DNA of 64,000 bases from an uncultured Candidatus Actinomarina sp. (GCA_902519215.1 CABYIX010000004.1:1-64000), one strand, 5' to 3'. Shown: positions 34,190 to 44,322, counted from the first letter of the stretch. Numbers and translations: made by a program. Notes: generated by a model not told the origin, from the letters alone.

Positions 34190-35086
34190 TTGAAAAAAGT
34201 AACTTACATTAGCGGCGGCGTTGGTGGTGCTAAATTTGCCAAAGGCCTAAATAAAATAAAAAATATTGATTTAACAATCCTCGTAAATACTGGTGATGAT
34301 GAGCATATTCATGGGGTATTTTTATCACCTGACATTGATACTGTAATATATAACCTTGCTGGTATTGAGGGTAAATTTGGATGGGGTGTAAGAAATGATA
34401 AATTTACTGTTAATAAGGAACTAAGAAAATTTTATGATATGGATTTCAAAATAGGAGATGCGGATTTAGCAACTAACCTCTATAGATCTCAAATGATTAG
34501 TCAGGGGAAAACATTGACTGAAGTGACAAAAAATATTAAAAATAAGTTTGAAATAAATTGTGAAATAATACCAATGAGTGATGACAGAGTTAGTACAAAA
34601 TTAATTACAAAAACTAATAAAAGACTCGATTTCCAAGAATATTTCGTAGAAAAAAAAGGTAAGCCTAGAATTAAAAATATTATATATGAAGGTTCACGAG
34701 TAGCAAAAGTAAATCAAAATACAATTAAGCAAATTAAATCAAGCGACATAGTAATTATAGGTCCATCAAACCCACTTCTTTCCATAGGACCAATACTTTC
34801 ACTTAGTAAGTTAAAAAAGGAACTGATGTCCCATAAAAATGTAACAATCATAAGTCCGTTTATTGGTAAAGATGCCATAAAAGGGCCATCGAAAAAAAAC
34901 TTTGAAGATATGGGTTTTAGTCCCGATATAGAAGGCATTAAAAAATATTACAAAAATATTGGTAAAAAATATATTGTTCATATCGGAGATTCTGACAAGA
35001 AAATAAATACTATAGAAGAAAATATCCTATTTAAAAAAATAAATGACTCTAAAAGTCTTGCAAGAAAAATTTTAAATTATGAGTGA
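34190..35086 (+). CDS. cofD: 2-phospho-L-lactate/phosphoenolpyruvate transferase of F420 synthesis (CofD/FbiA)
   Basis: Couples the Fo chromophore to the activated phospholactyl/phosphoenolpyruvyl guanosine to give (dehydro-)F420-0. The N-terminal YISGGVGGAKFAKGL, LVNTGDDEHIHGVFLSPDIDTV and IIGPSNPLLSIGPIL motifs are diagnostic. 298 residues. Start codon TTG with AGG about nine bases upstream. Overlaps cofE by 8 nt, so the two are translationally coupled. Confidence 0.95.
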   Translation: MKKVTYISGGVGGAKFAKGLNKIKNIDLTILVNTGDDEHIHGVFLSPDIDTVIYNLAGIEGKFGWGVRNDKFTVNKELRKFYDMDFKIGDADLATNLYRSQMISQGKTLTEVTKNIKNKFEINCEIIPMSDDRVSTKLITKTNKRLDFQEYFVEKKGKPRIKNIIYEGSRVAKVNQNTIKQIKSSDIVIIGPSNPLLSIGPILSLSKLKKELMSHKNVTIISPFIGKDAIKGPSKKNFEDMGFSPDIEGIKKYYKNIGKKYIVHIGDSDKKINTIEENILFKKINDSKSLARKILNYE

Positions 35087-35777
35087 AATAACAATTATTC
35101 CAATATCTGGTTTACCTGAAGTTTCAGAAGGAGACAGCCTTGCAAATCTAACTCATAATGTTCTTAAGAAGTCTAATAGAGAAATTATGGATGGAGATAT
35201 ATTTGTCGTTACACAAAAAATTGTTTCTAAGAGTGAAGGAATGTCAAGAAATCTTAATGAATATAATTTTGAAGATTTGTTAAAGAGTCAAATCAGTCGT
35301 GTTATTAGAAAAAGAGGTGAACTCGTAATTACAAAAACTAAACATGGGTTCATATGTGCTAATGCTGGTATTGATAAATCAAATGTTCAGAAAAATACTG
35401 TATTACTTCTTCCAGAAGATCCAAATAAATCAGCACATTCATATAGAAAAAAAATGGAGAATTTAACTGGGAAAAAAATTGCTGTAATTATTTCTGATAC
35501 TTTTGGAAGAGCGTGGAGAAAGGGACAAGTAAATTTTGCAATTGGCTCATCTGGTATAAGTCCTATAACAAGCTACATCGGTAAAACTGACACTTTTGAC
35601 AATGAGCTAAACGCAACTGAAATAGCGGTTATAGACGAAATTGCTAGTGCTGCAGAGCTCGTGATGGAAAAAACTTTAAATGTTCCAATAGCAATTGTAA
35701 GAGGCGTTAATTATGAAGATTCAAAAAATAATGCTAGTGAGTTAATAAGAGAAGATGAAGAAGATTTTTTTCTCTAG
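35079..35777 (+). CDS. cofE: Coenzyme F420-0:L-glutamate ligase (CofE / FbiB N-terminal domain)
   Basis: Adds gamma-linked glutamates to F420-0. Motifs: GDIFVVTQKIVSKSEG, HGFICANAGIDKSNV, LLPEDPNKSA and ISDTFGRAWRKGQVNFAIG. 232 residues: only the ligase domain. Mycobacterial FbiB carries an additional C-terminal nitroreductase-like domain that reduces dehydro-F420-0; it is missing here. Ends on a CTAG shared with the convergent epimerase stop. Confidence 0.94.
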   Translation: MSEITIIPISGLPEVSEGDSLANLTHNVLKKSNREIMDGDIFVVTQKIVSKSEGMSRNLNEYNFEDLLKSQISRVIRKRGELVITKTKHGFICANAGIDKSNVQKNTVLLLPEDPNKSAHSYRKKMENLTGKKIAVIISDTFGRAWRKGQVNFAIGSSGISPITSYIGKTDTFDNELNATEIAVIDEIASAAELVMEKTLNVPIAIVRGVNYEDSKNNASELIREDEEDFFL

Positions 35778-36697
35778 GATTTAATCCAATTTCTTACTTC
35801 AATCATGCCGGTATTTAAGTCGTACTGTGGTTCCCAATTTAATAATTTTTTAGCTTTCGTATTATCAAGCACACTACGTTGCAACTCCCCTTTTCTAGCA
35901 TCTTTATAAATTGGATCTAAATTAGATGAAAACTGAATTTTTAAAGATTCTGCTAACTGATTCACAGAAGTTTCAACCCCTGTACCAATATTTAAAAATA
36001 GATCATCATGAATTTTTGAAGATTCTATCAAAGTAGAAATAACATCTTGGACATATATATAGTCTCTTGTCTGTTCACCATTGCCATAAATTACAGGCCT
36101 TTCACCATTTAAGTATTTATTTGAAAAAATAGATACCACTCCTGCCTCTCCATGTGGGTCTTGCCTTGGTCCATACACATTTGATAAATTTAATATTGAA
36201 TAGCTTAGAGTTGTATTTGATGTCATCGTTTTAATAATTTCATTTAATTTTTTTTTGGCTACACCATAAGGAGAAGCGGGTTCACTAAAGTAATCATTCT
36301 CTGCAGTTGGTATATTTTCAGGCTCACCAAAAATTGTTCCTCCAGAAGATGTGAATACAAACTTTTTACAGTTTGAATTGATTAAGGTATGGAGTAGTTG
36401 AATTGGTTGTAAAATATTATGTTCAAAATCTAAGACAGGGTCTTGAACCGATACAACTACTGAAGACTGTGCAGCTAAATGAAAGCATACTTCTGGGTCA
36501 AAATTTTTAATTAAAGCTAGTGAATCCTCTGAACCGAAATCATCCTCAACTAATCTGAAATTACCATCAAATGATAAATTGTCTTTTTTTCCAGTAAGAA
36601 AGTTGTCGAAAATTAAAAGTTCATGGCCATCATTCAACAAAGACTCTACAAGGTGAGAGCCTATGAATCCCGCACCTCCTGTAACAATGATTTTCAT
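35774..36697 (-). CDS. NAD-dependent nucleotide-sugar epimerase/dehydratase
   Basis: Short-chain extended fold: TGGAGFIGSHLVESLL at the N-terminus, catalytic SPYGVAKKKL (YxxxK), VYGPRQDPHGEAGVV and GEQTRDYIYVQDV. 307 residues, closest in pattern to UDP-glucose 4-epimerase-like proteins. It starts one base into the nucleotidyltransferase stop, so both likely act on one nucleotide-sugar pathway. Substrate unknown. Confidence 0.88.
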   Translation of the reverse strand: MKIIVTGGAGFIGSHLVESLLNDGHELLIFDNFLTGKKDNLSFDGNFRLVEDDFGSEDSLALIKNFDPEVCFHLAAQSSVVVSVQDPVLDFEHNILQPIQLLHTLINSNCKKFVFTSSGGTIFGEPENIPTAENDYFSEPASPYGVAKKKLNEIIKTMTSNTTLSYSILNLSNVYGPRQDPHGEAGVVSIFSNKYLNGERPVIYGNGEQTRDYIYVQDVISTLIESSKIHDDLFLNIGTGVETSVNQLAESLKIQFSSNLDPIYKDARKGELQRSVLDNTKAKKLLNWEPQYDLNTGMIEVRNWIKS

Positions 36698-37569
36698 TAT
36701 AAATTTGTCCTCACAATTTGGTTTTTTATTACACTTCCACTTTTAATGACTGACCCATCCGAAATTATTGAATCCTCAATTATTACTTCATCTTCAATAA
36801 TACAGTTGTCTAAAACAACGCTATTTATAATAGTTGCAGAAGTACTTAAAGAAACATTGTTCTCTGAAATCCAATTGTTAGCACCGTTTAGGTGAGATGA
36901 AATATAAGATTCTAACGTTCCGACATCAATCATTTTTCCTGTGACTGTATAGGTATGTAGTAAATTTTGTTCTGCCAGTCTTGGAAAAACGTCATGTTCA
37001 AAAGAGCAAGGTGTTTCAAGATTTGAAACAATTTTTTGTAAATCTTTTTTGTAAAAATGATAAAGACCTAAGCTAATTTTTTTTCCAAAACTATCATCAT
37101 CAGGTTTTTCAATAAAACTTTCGACTTTATTTTCTTTAGTTACTTGAAGTACTCCGTACCTTGTTGGATCCTCTACTTCAATGGAACCAATAAGTGAACT
37201 CGGAACGCTTGTTGATTTTGTAATCAATTTCTGTAGATCTATATCAAGTAACAAATCCCCATTCATACAATAAAAAGAATCTGGCATTGAATTTAGATTT
37301 TGGATTATGTATCCAGCAGTATCAAGTTTTGTTGTTTCAAAAAACAATTTGATATCATCGTTACTGTTATCCTTATATTCAAGCCACTGTTTTTCATGCT
37401 TATTTGAACAGATTAAATTAAAGCTAAAATTTCCTAATTTAGAAAATTGCTGGATAATTAAATCAATTATTTTTTCACCCCTCACTGTTAATAATGCCTT
37501 AGGGATTCCCGTTGAGAGAGGCTGAAGTCTTGTTGCCTCACCTCCTACTAGTAAATAGATTTCATTCAT
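36697..37569 (-). CDS. Sugar-1-phosphate nucleotidyltransferase
   Basis: 290 residues. LVGGEATRLQPLSTGIPKALLTV is the nucleotidyltransferase signature; FYCMNGDLLLDIDL gives the metal-binding Asp, and FIEKP the usual Glu-Lys. The C-terminal 60 residues contain left-handed helix hexapeptides (IEDEVIIEDSIISDGSVIKSG). It resembles GDP-mannose or glucose-1-phosphate nucleotidyltransferases. Given manB nearby a GDP-mannose role is possible (mycobacterial manC lies near fbiAB), but the substrate is not proven. Confidence 0.88.
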   Translation of the reverse strand: MNEIYLLVGGEATRLQPLSTGIPKALLTVRGEKIIDLIIQQFSKLGNFSFNLICSNKHEKQWLEYKDNSNDDIKLFFETTKLDTAGYIIQNLNSMPDSFYCMNGDLLLDIDLQKLITKSTSVPSSLIGSIEVEDPTRYGVLQVTKENKVESFIEKPDDDSFGKKISLGLYHFYKKDLQKIVSNLETPCSFEHDVFPRLAEQNLLHTYTVTGKMIDVGTLESYISSHLNGANNWISENNVSLSTSATIINSVVLDNCIIEDEVIIEDSIISDGSVIKSGSVIKNQIVRTNL

Positions 37570-38947
37570 CTTCTATAAGAATAGAAAATAATTTCTTAAC
37601 TTCATCATCTTTTTTCAAATTTAAAATTTCATTCCAGACTTGATTTGCCTTTTTTAATGAAAATGCACTTTCTACATTCTTAGTAAATTTTTCTTCCAAT
37701 AAAGGTATAGCTTCCTCTCGTCTTGATGGATGGCCAATAGGGTTCTCAATTGTAATTTTTTCCGAGCGGGTGTTGTCATTATATAAAATTTCAATTGAAT
37801 TTGATATGTGCCTTTTTGAAAACTCGTAATAACTTTCTGTAAATTTTGGCTCTTCCTGTACATGAATTTTCTTTCGTAATTGATTTATCTCAGCTAAGCC
37901 TGAAAAATTATCCTCATACATTTCATATGTTAAATCGCCATGCAGGAGTGCTGCAGCAACCATATACTCTAAGCTATGATCTCTGTCAGAAGCGTTTTTT
38001 AACTCCTTTTTATTTGAAATAATTCTTACAGCGGGTTCATGTGTATATAAGTTGATTTTGTCGAATTTATCTCTATTTTGATTAAATTCTGAACTGAGCT
38101 GAGTTGCGGCTTCAACCGCTGACTGTCCATGAAATTCCGCAGGAAAGAGAACTTTAAATAAAACATTTTGGATAACCCAATCATCTAAATCTTTTCCAAA
38201 ACTTAGTTCAGAATTTTTCATAAATATATTCTCAAAACCCCAGTCGTCTTCATTCTGTATTGTGTCGTAGACCTCATCTGCTGTGCGACTAATTTGTGAT
38301 AGCTCAATACCACGTTTAGAGGCATCTGCTGCTGCCCAGCTCTTCCTTTTACCAACATTTGGAAAGTGTCTGTATGCTCTTGAACTAGGTCCATCCATTA
38401 AAATATTATTAACAGTTCTTTTTACGATTTCACTATTGCCGTCACTGAGTAGATGGGAGAAAACAGATCCAGATGCTAATTTAACAAAAAATACATGATC
38501 GAAACCTAATTTATTTAATGATGTGCCTAGGCAAAGTGATCCTTGTATCTCGTATGCTTTTGTTAAAGCAGTTGTAAAATCAACAAATTTATAACTGGTA
38601 TTTTTTTGAAAAAAGGTATAAATTGTTCCAAAGTTATCAGATGGATGTCCCCACTCTTTTGCTAAAAATGTATCATTGTAATCAAACCATCTTGTTAAGA
38701 CAGTTAAGTACCATGTACTGTCTACTAGGGAATTAAAATTTTGAACTGTTTTGAATGGATTTTTCAATAACTCTACTGAGGTCTCTCCAGCAGCAAAACT
38801 ATGAACATTTTCATAGCTACTAGCATGAATGATGCACCCAATAGTATCTAGAATTGCTAATTTTGCTGAAAAAAAATGATTCTCTTCATTGGCTAATGGT
38901 TTTGATAAATAATCAAAAATTTGAACATCTATGTTGTTTGGTTCCAA
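37562..38947 (-). CDS. prpD: MmgE/PrpD family protein, probable 2-methylcitrate dehydratase
   Basis: 461 residues, matching PrpD. Seen: KLAILDTIGCIIHASSYENV, TRWFDYNDTFLAKEWGHPSDNFG (substrate region), RKSWAAADASKRGIEL and PAEFHGQSAVEAA. PrpD dehydrates 2-methylcitrate in propionyl-CoA breakdown. It sits 3 nt after the methylcitrate synthase gene, strongly supporting the assignment; no prpB (methylisocitrate lyase) is nearby. Confidence 0.9.
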   Translation of the reverse strand: MEPNNIDVQIFDYLSKPLANEENHFFSAKLAILDTIGCIIHASSYENVHSFAAGETSVELLKNPFKTVQNFNSLVDSTWYLTVLTRWFDYNDTFLAKEWGHPSDNFGTIYTFFQKNTSYKFVDFTTALTKAYEIQGSLCLGTSLNKLGFDHVFFVKLASGSVFSHLLSDGNSEIVKRTVNNILMDGPSSRAYRHFPNVGKRKSWAAADASKRGIELSQISRTADEVYDTIQNEDDWGFENIFMKNSELSFGKDLDDWVIQNVLFKVLFPAEFHGQSAVEAATQLSSEFNQNRDKFDKINLYTHEPAVRIISNKKELKNASDRDHSLEYMVAAALLHGDLTYEMYEDNFSGLAEINQLRKKIHVQEEPKFTESYYEFSKRHISNSIEILYNDNTRSEKITIENPIGHPSRREEAIPLLEEKFTKNVESAFSLKKANQVWNEILNLKKDDEVKKLFSILIEDE

Positions 38948-38950
38948 AAA

Positions 38951-40021
38951 TTATCTTTCAGACGGGCCAATATATTTTGCAGCTGGCCTAATCAATATAT
39001 CTTGCTCTCGTTGTTCAAAATAGTGTGCAGCCCATCCTACTGATCTACCTGCAACAAATATTGGCGTGAATAAATCAACCTCAAATCCGAGTTCTGCTAA
39101 AAGTAGACCCCCATAGAAATCAACATTTGGAAAAAGATTTTTTTCAGTATCCATTATTTCGTCAATCTTTTTTGCTATTTCAAATCGATTTTTTGAGAAA
39201 TCAGTATCTACTAACTTTTCTACCCAATTTTTTACAACTGGACTTCTTGGATCTTGAATTTTATAAACTCCATGTCCAAATCCCATAATTTTTTTCTTTT
39301 CATCAAGAAGAGCTTTAACTCCTACCTCTGTTTCCTCTACTGTGCTAAAACTATCAATTAACTCAACAGCTCTTTCATTTGCTCCACCATGCAATTCTCC
39401 TTTTAAGGTAGCTATCCCAGAAACAATTGCGCCAGTTAAGTCTGCTCTAGTTGATGCAGTAACTCTGGTAGCAAAAGTAGATGCATTGAATCCATGCTCG
39501 GCATACAAGATTAACATATCATCAAGAGCTTCTAATTTCTCGCTAGATGAGTTGTTTGGCAATAAGGAACTGGCTACTAAATACTCACTGTCTAATTCGT
39601 CACAGCTTTCTTGGTGGTATGAAGCAATAATGTAGCAGACTGTCGCATTGATTCTAGAAGAGAGTTCTGTCTTGTCTTCTTGGTCTAATTTTTGCTTTCT
39701 AAGAGTTGTTAATTCACCCTTATATGAAACAATTGTTCTCACAACATCCATAGGGTGTAATTTTTGTTTTATTTCTTCTAAAAGATTATTTAAATTTTTA
39801 TCCTTACTTATTTCCAGGTAATATTTTGCAAAACTTTTTTTATAATCTTTATCATCAAGAGAATTAGTAATGATTAATGAAGCAACTTCTTCATATGTGT
39901 TATTTTGAGTAAGTTCTGTAGCATCAAACCCTCTATACCTTAGAGAGGTGCCTTCTTTTCCAACTGTGGAAATAGCTGTTTCTCCTGCTACAACTCCTCT
40001 CAAGCCAGGTGAAAATTCCAT
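38951..40021 (-). CDS. prpC: Citrate synthase family protein, probable 2-methylcitrate synthase
   Basis: Condenses propionyl-CoA (or acetyl-CoA) with oxaloacetate. Catalytic residues: His in KGELHGGANERA, His in MGFGHGVYKIQDPR and Asp in NVDFYGG. 356 residues, the short type I form used by PrpC. Its pairing with prpD favours methylcitrate synthase; a dual citrate/methylcitrate role is possible. A TACAAT box lies eight bases ahead of the ATG. Confidence 0.9.
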   Translation of the reverse strand: MEFSPGLRGVVAGETAISTVGKEGTSLRYRGFDATELTQNNTYEEVASLIITNSLDDKDYKKSFAKYYLEISKDKNLNNLLEEIKQKLHPMDVVRTIVSYKGELTTLRKQKLDQEDKTELSSRINATVCYIIASYHQESCDELDSEYLVASSLLPNNSSSEKLEALDDMLILYAEHGFNASTFATRVTASTRADLTGAIVSGIATLKGELHGGANERAVELIDSFSTVEETEVGVKALLDEKKKIMGFGHGVYKIQDPRSPVVKNWVEKLVDTDFSKNRFEIAKKIDEIMDTEKNLFPNVDFYGGLLLAELGFEVDLFTPIFVAGRSVGWAAHYFEQREQDILIRPAAKYIGPSER

Positions 40022-40057
40022 ATCTCATTATTGTACAATATTGCTACATATAAGGAT

Positions 40058-40063
40058 TAGTAT
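40058..40063 (+). promoter_or_regulatory. -10 box for the class A PBP gene (leaderless type)
   Basis: TAGTAT followed by six bases (TTTTAT) and the ATG at 40070. Confidence 0.55.
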
Positions 40064-40069
40064 TTTTAT

Positions 40070-42952
40070 ATGGCACAAATCCATAATTTAGAAAACAAAT
40101 CAAGATTCGGTTCTAGATATGTAGCAGGGTTCTTGCTCTTGCTATCTAGTTTTATGTTTGCAGCATGGGTCGGTTTCTTTGTTTTCTTACCTATTAAGTC
40201 AGGAATGGAAATTGTTACAAACCTTGAAGAAAAATTTCTTCCAAGAGCAGAAGGCATGGTGTTAAATTTTGTATCGCTGTCTGAACCTTCCGTAATATAT
40301 ACTTCTGATAATCAAGTTCTAGATGAGCTTCATGACGGATTAAACCGGGACCCAATTGCTTTAAGTGATGTGCCTCCTTTTGTTGTAAATACTCTGCTAG
40401 CAGCAGAAGATAGCAATTATTATCAACATGAGGGTGTAGATTTTATTGCAATTCTTAGTGCGGTACTCGATAACTTAAGAGGGGTTACACGTGGTGGGTC
40501 TACGATTACTTCTCAAGTTGCAAAACAATCATTTGTTGGTGATGAGATTTCAATTAGAAGGAAGGTTGCTGAAGCAGTTGTCGCGGCTGAGTTAGAAAGA
40601 AGATATACAAAAGATCAAATTTTAGAATATTACATTAACTCTATCTACTGGGGAGCAGGTGCATATGGTATTCAGTCAGCTGCTTTTGAATATTTTGATA
40701 AAACTGTAGAAGAGTTAACTTTAGATGAAGCAGCAACACTAGTAGTCATCATCAGGAGCCCTGCTTATTACAATCCAAGAAAATATCCTGACCGAGTGTT
40801 GGAAAGAAGGAATGATGTAATAAATATAATGCTCAAAGAAGGCTTTATAGTAGATATTCAAGCTAGGTCAGCAAAGCTTGCTCCCCTTAATGTAAAGGAA
40901 AGTAAAAATTTTGTTGCCCAAGCTGAACATGTTGTTGCTGAAGTAAAAAGACAGTTACTAAATGATCCTGAATTTGCTATTTTGGGAAACACTAAAGAGG
41001 ATAGAAAAAAAGCAGTTTTTGGATGTCCTTCTGATGATACAGCTTGCTTTGGTGGCGGTGGTTTAAAAGTGTATATAACGCTAAACCTATCATTACAGCA
41101 ACACGCAAATCAGGTTTTAAATACTTGGGTACCATCTGATCCAAATGAAGAAAACCCCGATGAACAACGTCCTACCGGTGTTATAACACTAATTAATAAC
41201 TTTACTGGAGCAATAGAAGTAATGTCTTCTGGAATACCTTTTGAAGAAGAACAATACAACCTCGCTACTCAAGGAAAAAGAAATCCGGGATCAGCTTTTA
41301 AACCTATAACTCTTTTGGCTGCATTAGAATCTGGAGCAAAACTATACAGCTACAGAGATTCAAGAAGTCCAGTAGAAATAAATTGCGGCTATCCATGCGC
41401 CCCAGATGGAATTGGAGAAAAATGGGTTGTGCGAAATTATGGTACATCAATAACAGCAGATAGATACCTTAATAAAATCGATGCACAGGATAGATCTATC
41501 GAGCTTCAATGTTTTGATTTTCATATAGAAGAACTAAAAAATAAAGATTTTATTAAACAATTTCCACTTGGTCTAAATCTAGAAGAATTTGAAACAGATG
41601 AAGAAAAAATGATGGAAATCGCTAAAGTATTGGGTCAGTATGACGAAGAAGGAAACTTAATCATCTATCGAGAACTAGAGGAGGATGAAGAAATTCCGGA
41701 AGGGCAGACAATAATTTTTGACCTTGAGTTAATTGAAAACCAAAAAAACTTAATACAAATAGATACTGATTCAGAGACACAGTTTATATTTAAACCATGC
41801 CAAGATAAAGCAGAATATAACAGATCAATTAAATTACTCGATACATCAGGAATGGTTTCACTTGAAGAAGCAACAAGAAGATCTATCAATACAGTTTTTG
41901 CTCAGGTAGCTTCTGAACTTGGAGGTGAAAAGCTTGCTTCTACTGCAAAACGTATAGGTATTGAATCAGAATTAGACCCTGTTATATCTTTAACTTTAGG
42001 GGCAGGTGCTGTTACACCAATCGAAATTGCTTCAGCTTATTCTTCTTTTGCAACCAATGGTGTACTTGCTCCAACTTATTTAATTGAAAAAATTGAAGAT
42101 GATAAAGGAAACATTCTTTATAAACATATAGTATCTCCACGTGTAAGTATTCCAGATCCAGGTGCTGCAGCTGCAGTAAGAAAAACTTTAGAAGTTGCTG
42201 CTCAGTATGGAACTGGAACTAGGGCTGTTTTAGATGATAGAGAAATTGCGGGTAAAACTGGTACTCACCAAGGATTCAGAGAAGCTTGGTTTATTGGATT
42301 TATACCTCAATATACTTCCTCAGTCTGGATAGGCTTTGCTGAAGAGCAGCTACCTCTTACAGATGTTGAAATAAAAGGTGAAATATTTAGAAGTGTTTCA
42401 GGAGGTCGTGTGCCAGCACCAATGTGGAAAGAATTCATGACTGAAGTGGTTAAAGATTTACCTATATTGGAATGGCCTTTAGACCCAAGTGACATAGAAA
42501 AATATTATGAAATTCCAACTATTGAAATTCCACAATTAATTGGATTAAATATACTCGATGCAGAAGAAATTGCTTTTTCGTCATATATACTTCCGACTAT
42601 TAATTTGGTTGAATCTGAAGAAGCTCCAGGTCTTGTATTGTCACAAGATTTAGAAAACGGTGAGGAGTTTCCTGAAGGAACCGAAGTAATTTTAGAAGTA
42701 TCGGGTAATAAATTTTCAGCAGCAATTCCAAGTATCACTCCCTGTACATTGACTCCAGAAGAAGGTGAAGACTTGATTCGTGATTTTATGAGAGAGAACA
42801 ATGTAATACTTTTTATAAAAGAAGAGTATGAAGAAAATGATTTAGAAAATTGTGATGGAAAAATTATTGGAACTAATGTTTCTCAAGGTGCAGTTATGAC
42901 AACTGGTGACACTCTAGTTTTTGTTATTAGTAATCTAAAGGAAGAGTCTTAA
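40070..42952 (+). CDS. Class A penicillin-binding protein with PASTA domains
   Basis: Bifunctional peptidoglycan polymerase and cross-linker. One membrane helix (about 20-42); GT51 domain with catalytic AAEDSNYYQHEGVD (about 110) and GGSTITSQVAKQ; transpeptidase with SxxK in NPGSAFKP (about 408), SIN in RRSINTVFAQ (about 604) and KTGTH (about 728). Two PASTA-like repeats follow (about 815-880 and 885-958). Between SxxK and SxN, at about residues 450-590, is an acidic insertion rich in Glu/Asp. 960 residues, long for the class but typical of actinobacterial PonA-like enzymes. Confidence 0.95.
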   Translation: MAQIHNLENKSRFGSRYVAGFLLLLSSFMFAAWVGFFVFLPIKSGMEIVTNLEEKFLPRAEGMVLNFVSLSEPSVIYTSDNQVLDELHDGLNRDPIALSDVPPFVVNTLLAAEDSNYYQHEGVDFIAILSAVLDNLRGVTRGGSTITSQVAKQSFVGDEISIRRKVAEAVVAAELERRYTKDQILEYYINSIYWGAGAYGIQSAAFEYFDKTVEELTLDEAATLVVIIRSPAYYNPRKYPDRVLERRNDVINIMLKEGFIVDIQARSAKLAPLNVKESKNFVAQAEHVVAEVKRQLLNDPEFAILGNTKEDRKKAVFGCPSDDTACFGGGGLKVYITLNLSLQQHANQVLNTWVPSDPNEENPDEQRPTGVITLINNFTGAIEVMSSGIPFEEEQYNLATQGKRNPGSAFKPITLLAALESGAKLYSYRDSRSPVEINCGYPCAPDGIGEKWVVRNYGTSITADRYLNKIDAQDRSIELQCFDFHIEELKNKDFIKQFPLGLNLEEFETDEEKMMEIAKVLGQYDEEGNLIIYRELEEDEEIPEGQTIIFDLELIENQKNLIQIDTDSETQFIFKPCQDKAEYNRSIKLLDTSGMVSLEEATRRSINTVFAQVASELGGEKLASTAKRIGIESELDPVISLTLGAGAVTPIEIASAYSSFATNGVLAPTYLIEKIEDDKGNILYKHIVSPRVSIPDPGAAAAVRKTLEVAAQYGTGTRAVLDDREIAGKTGTHQGFREAWFIGFIPQYTSSVWIGFAEEQLPLTDVEIKGEIFRSVSGGRVPAPMWKEFMTEVVKDLPILEWPLDPSDIEKYYEIPTIEIPQLIGLNILDAEEIAFSSYILPTINLVESEEAPGLVLSQDLENGEEFPEGTEVILEVSGNKFSAAIPSITPCTLTPEEGEDLIRDFMRENNVILFIKEEYEENDLENCDGKIIGTNVSQGAVMTTGDTLVFVISNLKEES

Positions 42953-44322
42953 GAAAGAGTTTTTAAAAAATTTATAAACCCAATAATACCGAAACCTGTT
43001 CCACCAGTAGGTGTTAAAGGATTATTATTTCTAGACCTAGCTGGTCCTGCCATATCTAAATGAATCCATGGAACATCATTTACAAATTCTTCTAAAATCA
43101 GAGCTGCAGTTATTGCTCCACCAAATCTACCACCTGTATTTTTTAGATCTGCAATATCAGACTTTACTAATTTCTTATAGCTTTTGTGTAGGGGAAGTGC
43201 ATGATATGACTCTACTCCATTTCTGTTTGCATCAACAAAATTATTTGCAATAGACATATCATTTGAAAATACAGCTCCAATATCTAATCCTAGTGCTACA
43301 TAAGATGCACCTGTCAGTGTTGCAACATCGCATAGAAGGTTCGGGTTTTCTTCCGATGCATATGCAAGTGCATCTGCCATAATTAATCTACCTTCTGCAT
43401 CTGTATTTAAAACTTCTATAGTTTTCTTATTTCGCATTGTAAGAACATCACCCGGTCTTATAGCAGTACTGCTTACCATATTTTCGACAAGAGGGGTAAA
43501 TACTTTTACACCAATATCTAATTTGAATGCCGCTGCAAGTTTAATTATTCCCCAAGCAGTTGCCGCACCAGCCATATCTGTTTTCATCGTTTCCATGCCA
43601 GAAGGCGACTTAAGTGAATACCCTCCAGTGTCAAACAAAACTCCTTTTCCAATTATTGAAACTTTAAATTTAGCTGATTTATTATATTCACCTACTAGTA
43701 AATAAGGTTCTTTCGCTGATCCTTGGGAGACACCAATAACACCGCCAAAACCCTCCTTCTGAAGCCATCCTTTATTATGAATATCTAAGCTAATGTCCTC
43801 ATTTTCTATAAGCTTTTTGACTTCATCAATAAAATACTCTGGTGTCTTATCAAGGGTAGGTGTATTAACTAAATCCCTTACAAAAAAGATTGCATCTCTT
43901 GTTATTTGTTGTTCACTCTTAATAATTGATTTATCTAAAGTAATTTCTTCACTGTCGTCCTTCTTACTTAAATATTTATCAAACTTATAACCTGATAACA
44001 ACATGCCAAGAGTGAAGGATTCAACTTGTGAAAAGTCAACAAGACCTGTTTCAAAAGTAATATTACATTCTGAATTAATCTTGGTCCTTGCAACAGCACC
44101 TAGATAGCAAGCATCAAAATCATTGATTATTTCTGATATAGAAATAATCAATGTGTCTTTTGAATCTTTTAAATACTGCTTTGGAACTAAAAGCATTTCT
44201 TTCTTTTTTCCATTGAAATTATGAATCTTAAAATAATCTTTTATTTCATCATCATTTATAAAATATGTTAAAAGTTTTTCATTATTTATATCATTTACAA
44301 ATAATATGTTTAATTCAGTCAT
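42949..44322 (-). CDS. pepA: Leucyl aminopeptidase (M17)
   Basis: Cytosolic two-metal aminopeptidase. Active-site motifs: IGKGVLFDTGGYSLKS, MKTDMAGAAT, and NTDAEGRLIMADAL; the C-terminal IHLDMAGPA and TGGTGFG are typical. 457 residues. The stop shares four bases (TTAA) with the convergent PBP stop and the start shares one base with the adenosyltransferase stop. Confidence 0.95.
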   Translation of the reverse strand: MTELNILFVNDINNEKLLTYFINDDEIKDYFKIHNFNGKKKEMLLVPKQYLKDSKDTLIISISEIINDFDACYLGAVARTKINSECNITFETGLVDFSQVESFTLGMLLSGYKFDKYLSKKDDSEEITLDKSIIKSEQQITRDAIFFVRDLVNTPTLDKTPEYFIDEVKKLIENEDISLDIHNKGWLQKEGFGGVIGVSQGSAKEPYLLVGEYNKSAKFKVSIIGKGVLFDTGGYSLKSPSGMETMKTDMAGAATAWGIIKLAAAFKLDIGVKVFTPLVENMVSSTAIRPGDVLTMRNKKTIEVLNTDAEGRLIMADALAYASEENPNLLCDVATLTGASYVALGLDIGAVFSNDMSIANNFVDANRNGVESYHALPLHKSYKKLVKSDIADLKNTGGRFGGAITAALILEEFVNDVPWIHLDMAGPARSRNNNPLTPTGGTGFGIIGFINFLKTLS

